Assembly (NCBI GenBank): GCA_038520475.1
Contig: JBCBLF010000242.1
Location: 1-7,278, forward strand
From: JBCCWF01 sp038520475
GTDB lineage: Bacteria > Cyanobacteriota > Cyanobacteriia > CAKZMO01
Reading direction: 5' to 3'
Length of the DNA stretch: 7,278 nucleotides
Position numbers and translations under genes: made by a program
The notes under the pieces: model-generated
The model's database searches: none
The model's input: only the letters and a program-made list of their open reading frames with translations
What the model was told of the DNA's origin: nothing
Part shown: piece after piece, positions 6,136-7,278 of the stretch
Layout of the letters: each line of letters starts with the position of its first letter
How positions within the stretch are numbered: the first letter of the stretch is position 1

Positions 6136-7027
6136 GAAGCATAGGAGGGCGCGTGGTAACGGGGTAGGGAGATTGATGTAGACGAGCTTTGCCCACGGAA
6201 CCAAATAACCGAAGTTTATCGGTAATCACTTGTTGCATTGCAGCGATCGCGACCCGAGCGAGGTCTAAAAGATCGGTCCCATCCATGCCGCACATCTGAC
6301 TTCGAACAGCAGACATGTAAGCTTTCCGCACCTCCGTATTAACGTTAAACTTGCATACCCCCAAACGAATCGATTGATCAATCATCCCTTTGGATAACCC
6401 AGAAGCTCCATGCAAGACAAGGGGAATGGAAATCAGAGACCGAATCCTCGTTAACCGATCAAAGTCGAGGCGAGGCGGGCTTTTATATTCTCCATGTACA
6501 TTACCAATGGTAACGGCGAGGACATCAACGCTTGTCATTCGAACAAATTCTACGGCCTGTTCAGGGTCCGTCATCTTAGCCTCTTTCTCAGCAATCGTGA
6601 GGCCATCTTCAGTGCCACTGATACGACCGATTTCAGCTTCGACGACTGCACCACGGGCATGGGCGCGTTGGGTCATCTGTTTTGTAAAGGACAGATTTTC
6701 ATCGTAAGAAAGAGGGGAACCATCGGCCATAATAGAGCGTACGCCTGCCTGGAGTGCATCTTGGATATCAGAAGGAGAGGTACTGTGATCAAGATGTACT
6801 GAAACAGGAATTGTTGATACTCTGGCAGCTTCGAGGCATAGGGCCAATAAAGGAGATTGACCATACGTCAATGCACTGGGATGTAGTTGAAGCATCACAG
6901 GGCTGTGGACTGTCTCTGCCGCATTGATCACCGCCTTTACACCTTCGAGGTTATAGATGTTGAACGCTCCAATCGCGTAAGCATGACGCTGTGCTGTTTC
7001 TAAAAGTTCTAACGTTGATGTCAACAT
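6128..7027 (-). CDS. Class II ketose-bisphosphate aldolase (tagatose/fructose-bisphosphate, KbaY/GatY-like)
   Basis: This 299-residue zinc-dependent aldolase should reversibly cleave a ketose 1,6-bisphosphate to dihydroxyacetone phosphate and an aldehyde in the cytoplasm. From ATG 7027 the protein starts MLTSTLELLETAQRHAYAIG, as family members do. Visible motifs are AFNIYNLEG (21-29), VHLDHS with Asp80 and zinc ligand His81, IMADGSPLSYDENL (99-112), VEAEIGRISGTEDG (129-142), IGNVHGEYK with zinc ligand His178, LHGASGLSKG with zinc ligand His206, and FNVNTEVRKAY (227-237) for phosphate binding. These are two residues short of E. coli KbaY/GatY numbering. The length fits the KbaY/GatY branch (about 285) plus a ~15-residue C-terminal tail, and is shorter than the ~360-residue Calvin-cycle class II enzyme. 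A TTG at 7057 would add ten residues that family starts do not have; GGTGAG lies 10 nt before ATG 7027. Pro105 stands where DGSH is common. Substrate (tagatose, fructose or another sugar) cannot be fixed from sequence. Confidence 0.88.
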   Translation of the reverse strand: MLTSTLELLETAQRHAYAIGAFNIYNLEGVKAVINAAETVHSPVMLQLHPSALTYGQSPLLALCLEAARVSTIPVSVHLDHSTSPSDIQDALQAGVRSIMADGSPLSYDENLSFTKQMTQRAHARGAVVEAEIGRISGTEDGLTIAEKEAKMTDPEQAVEFVRMTSVDVLAVTIGNVHGEYKSPPRLDFDRLTRIRSLISIPLVLHGASGLSKGMIDQSIRLGVCKFNVNTEVRKAYMSAVRSQMCGMDGTDLLDLARVAIAAMQQVITDKLRLFGSVGKARLHQSPYPVTTRPPMLRL

Positions 7028-7278
7028 CGGTTTTGCTCTCACCGCGACGATGGCCAATGATGATTTTTATTGTCTCCTGAGCAATGAATGATGCGATCGC
7101 TCCTTAACAAGACTCCACTATGTTTAATGAAAGCTGTGCTGAGCGTCGCTTTCATTAAACATGTATGTTCTGGTATGCGTACTACTATAGAAATGGAATT
7201 TATAAAGACAGCAGTTGAGTTTAAAGCTTCAGCTCTATGTTGCAATTGAGCAACCCATTGCGCAACGCGATCTACTTT
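7028..7278. other. Region upstream of the aldolase, to the window edge
   Basis: About 250 nt without an assigned gene. It contains a HIP1 octamer (7093), a strong AGGAG (7074-7078, minus) that has no ATG, GTG or TTG at normal spacing, and a 15-bp-arm palindrome (7120-7162). One minus-strand frame is open from the right edge (7278) down to a TGA at 7039-7041. Its first ~38 codons, such as VDRVAQWVAQLQHRAEALNS, look protein-like, but the rest passes through the palindrome, HIP1 site and AGGAG and does not. It may be the 3' end of a gene that begins outside the window, perhaps extended by decay, or chance. Confidence 0.4.
7120..7162. repeat. Perfect palindrome, 15-bp arms, upstream of the aldolase
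   Basis: atgtttaatgaaagc (7120-7134) is the exact reverse complement of 7148-7162, with a 13-nt loop tgtgctgagcgtc. The arms are AT-rich and mismatch-free. It lies about 95 nt upstream of the aldolase start and may be a terminator for whatever is transcribed leftward from beyond the edge, an attenuator-like leader structure or a palindromic element. Confidence 0.82.

Noticed and set aside
7055..7057. TTG as the aldolase start, using AGGAG at 7074-7078
   Set aside because: The spacing is 16 nt, too long, and the extra ten residues do not match family N-termini. ATG 7027 starts exactly where homologues do.

Overview
The window looks like a chromosomal segment from an oxygenic cyanobacterium, probably filamentous, although I cannot name the genus. 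Two signals support this. First, the HIP1 octamer GCGATCGC occurs at least 12 times (near 209, 453, 1033, 2316, 2673, 3006, 3479, 4262, 5451, 5942, 6243 and 7093), about once per 600 bases. Second, there is a full-length chlB of cyanobacterial/chloroplast type (light-independent protochlorophyllide reductase subunit B).

Layout from left to right. (1) The 3' end of an integral-membrane ArnT/PMT-type glycosyltransferase on + (2-841, cut by the window edge). (2) A 573-nt convergent spacer (842-1414) with four hairpins, two of them perfect palindromes with 16- and 21-bp arms. (3) A large RTX-type secreted calcium-binding protein on - (1415-3415). It has seven ~55-residue N-terminal repeats, a Calx-beta domain, ten RTX nonapeptides and a C-terminal secretion-type tail. 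(4) A ~950-nt divergent spacer (about 3422-4373) holding two oppositely oriented copies of a degenerate coding-like repeat, several hairpins and the chlB leader. (5) chlB on + (4374-5900), followed by a strong hairpin. (6) A 227-nt convergent spacer with a third copy of the repeat and a 15-bp-arm palindrome that contains the stop codon of the next gene. (7) A class II, tagatose-bisphosphate/KbaY-GatY-like ketose-bisphosphate aldolase on - (6128-7027). (8) A right-edge stretch with another 15-bp-arm palindrome and an open frame that runs off the window.

The four genes alternate in strand (+, -, +, -), so none can share an operon with a visible neighbour. They serve unrelated roles: envelope glycan or lipid modification, secreted Ca-binding protein, dark chlorophyll synthesis and sugar-phosphate metabolism. 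No tRNA, rRNA, CRISPR array, intact transposase or recognisable defence system is visible.

The most unusual content is between the genes. It consists of a three-copy, gap-free ~72-nt repeat that reads as the same peptide frame in every copy, and a set of long perfect palindromes whose arms are unrelated to one another.
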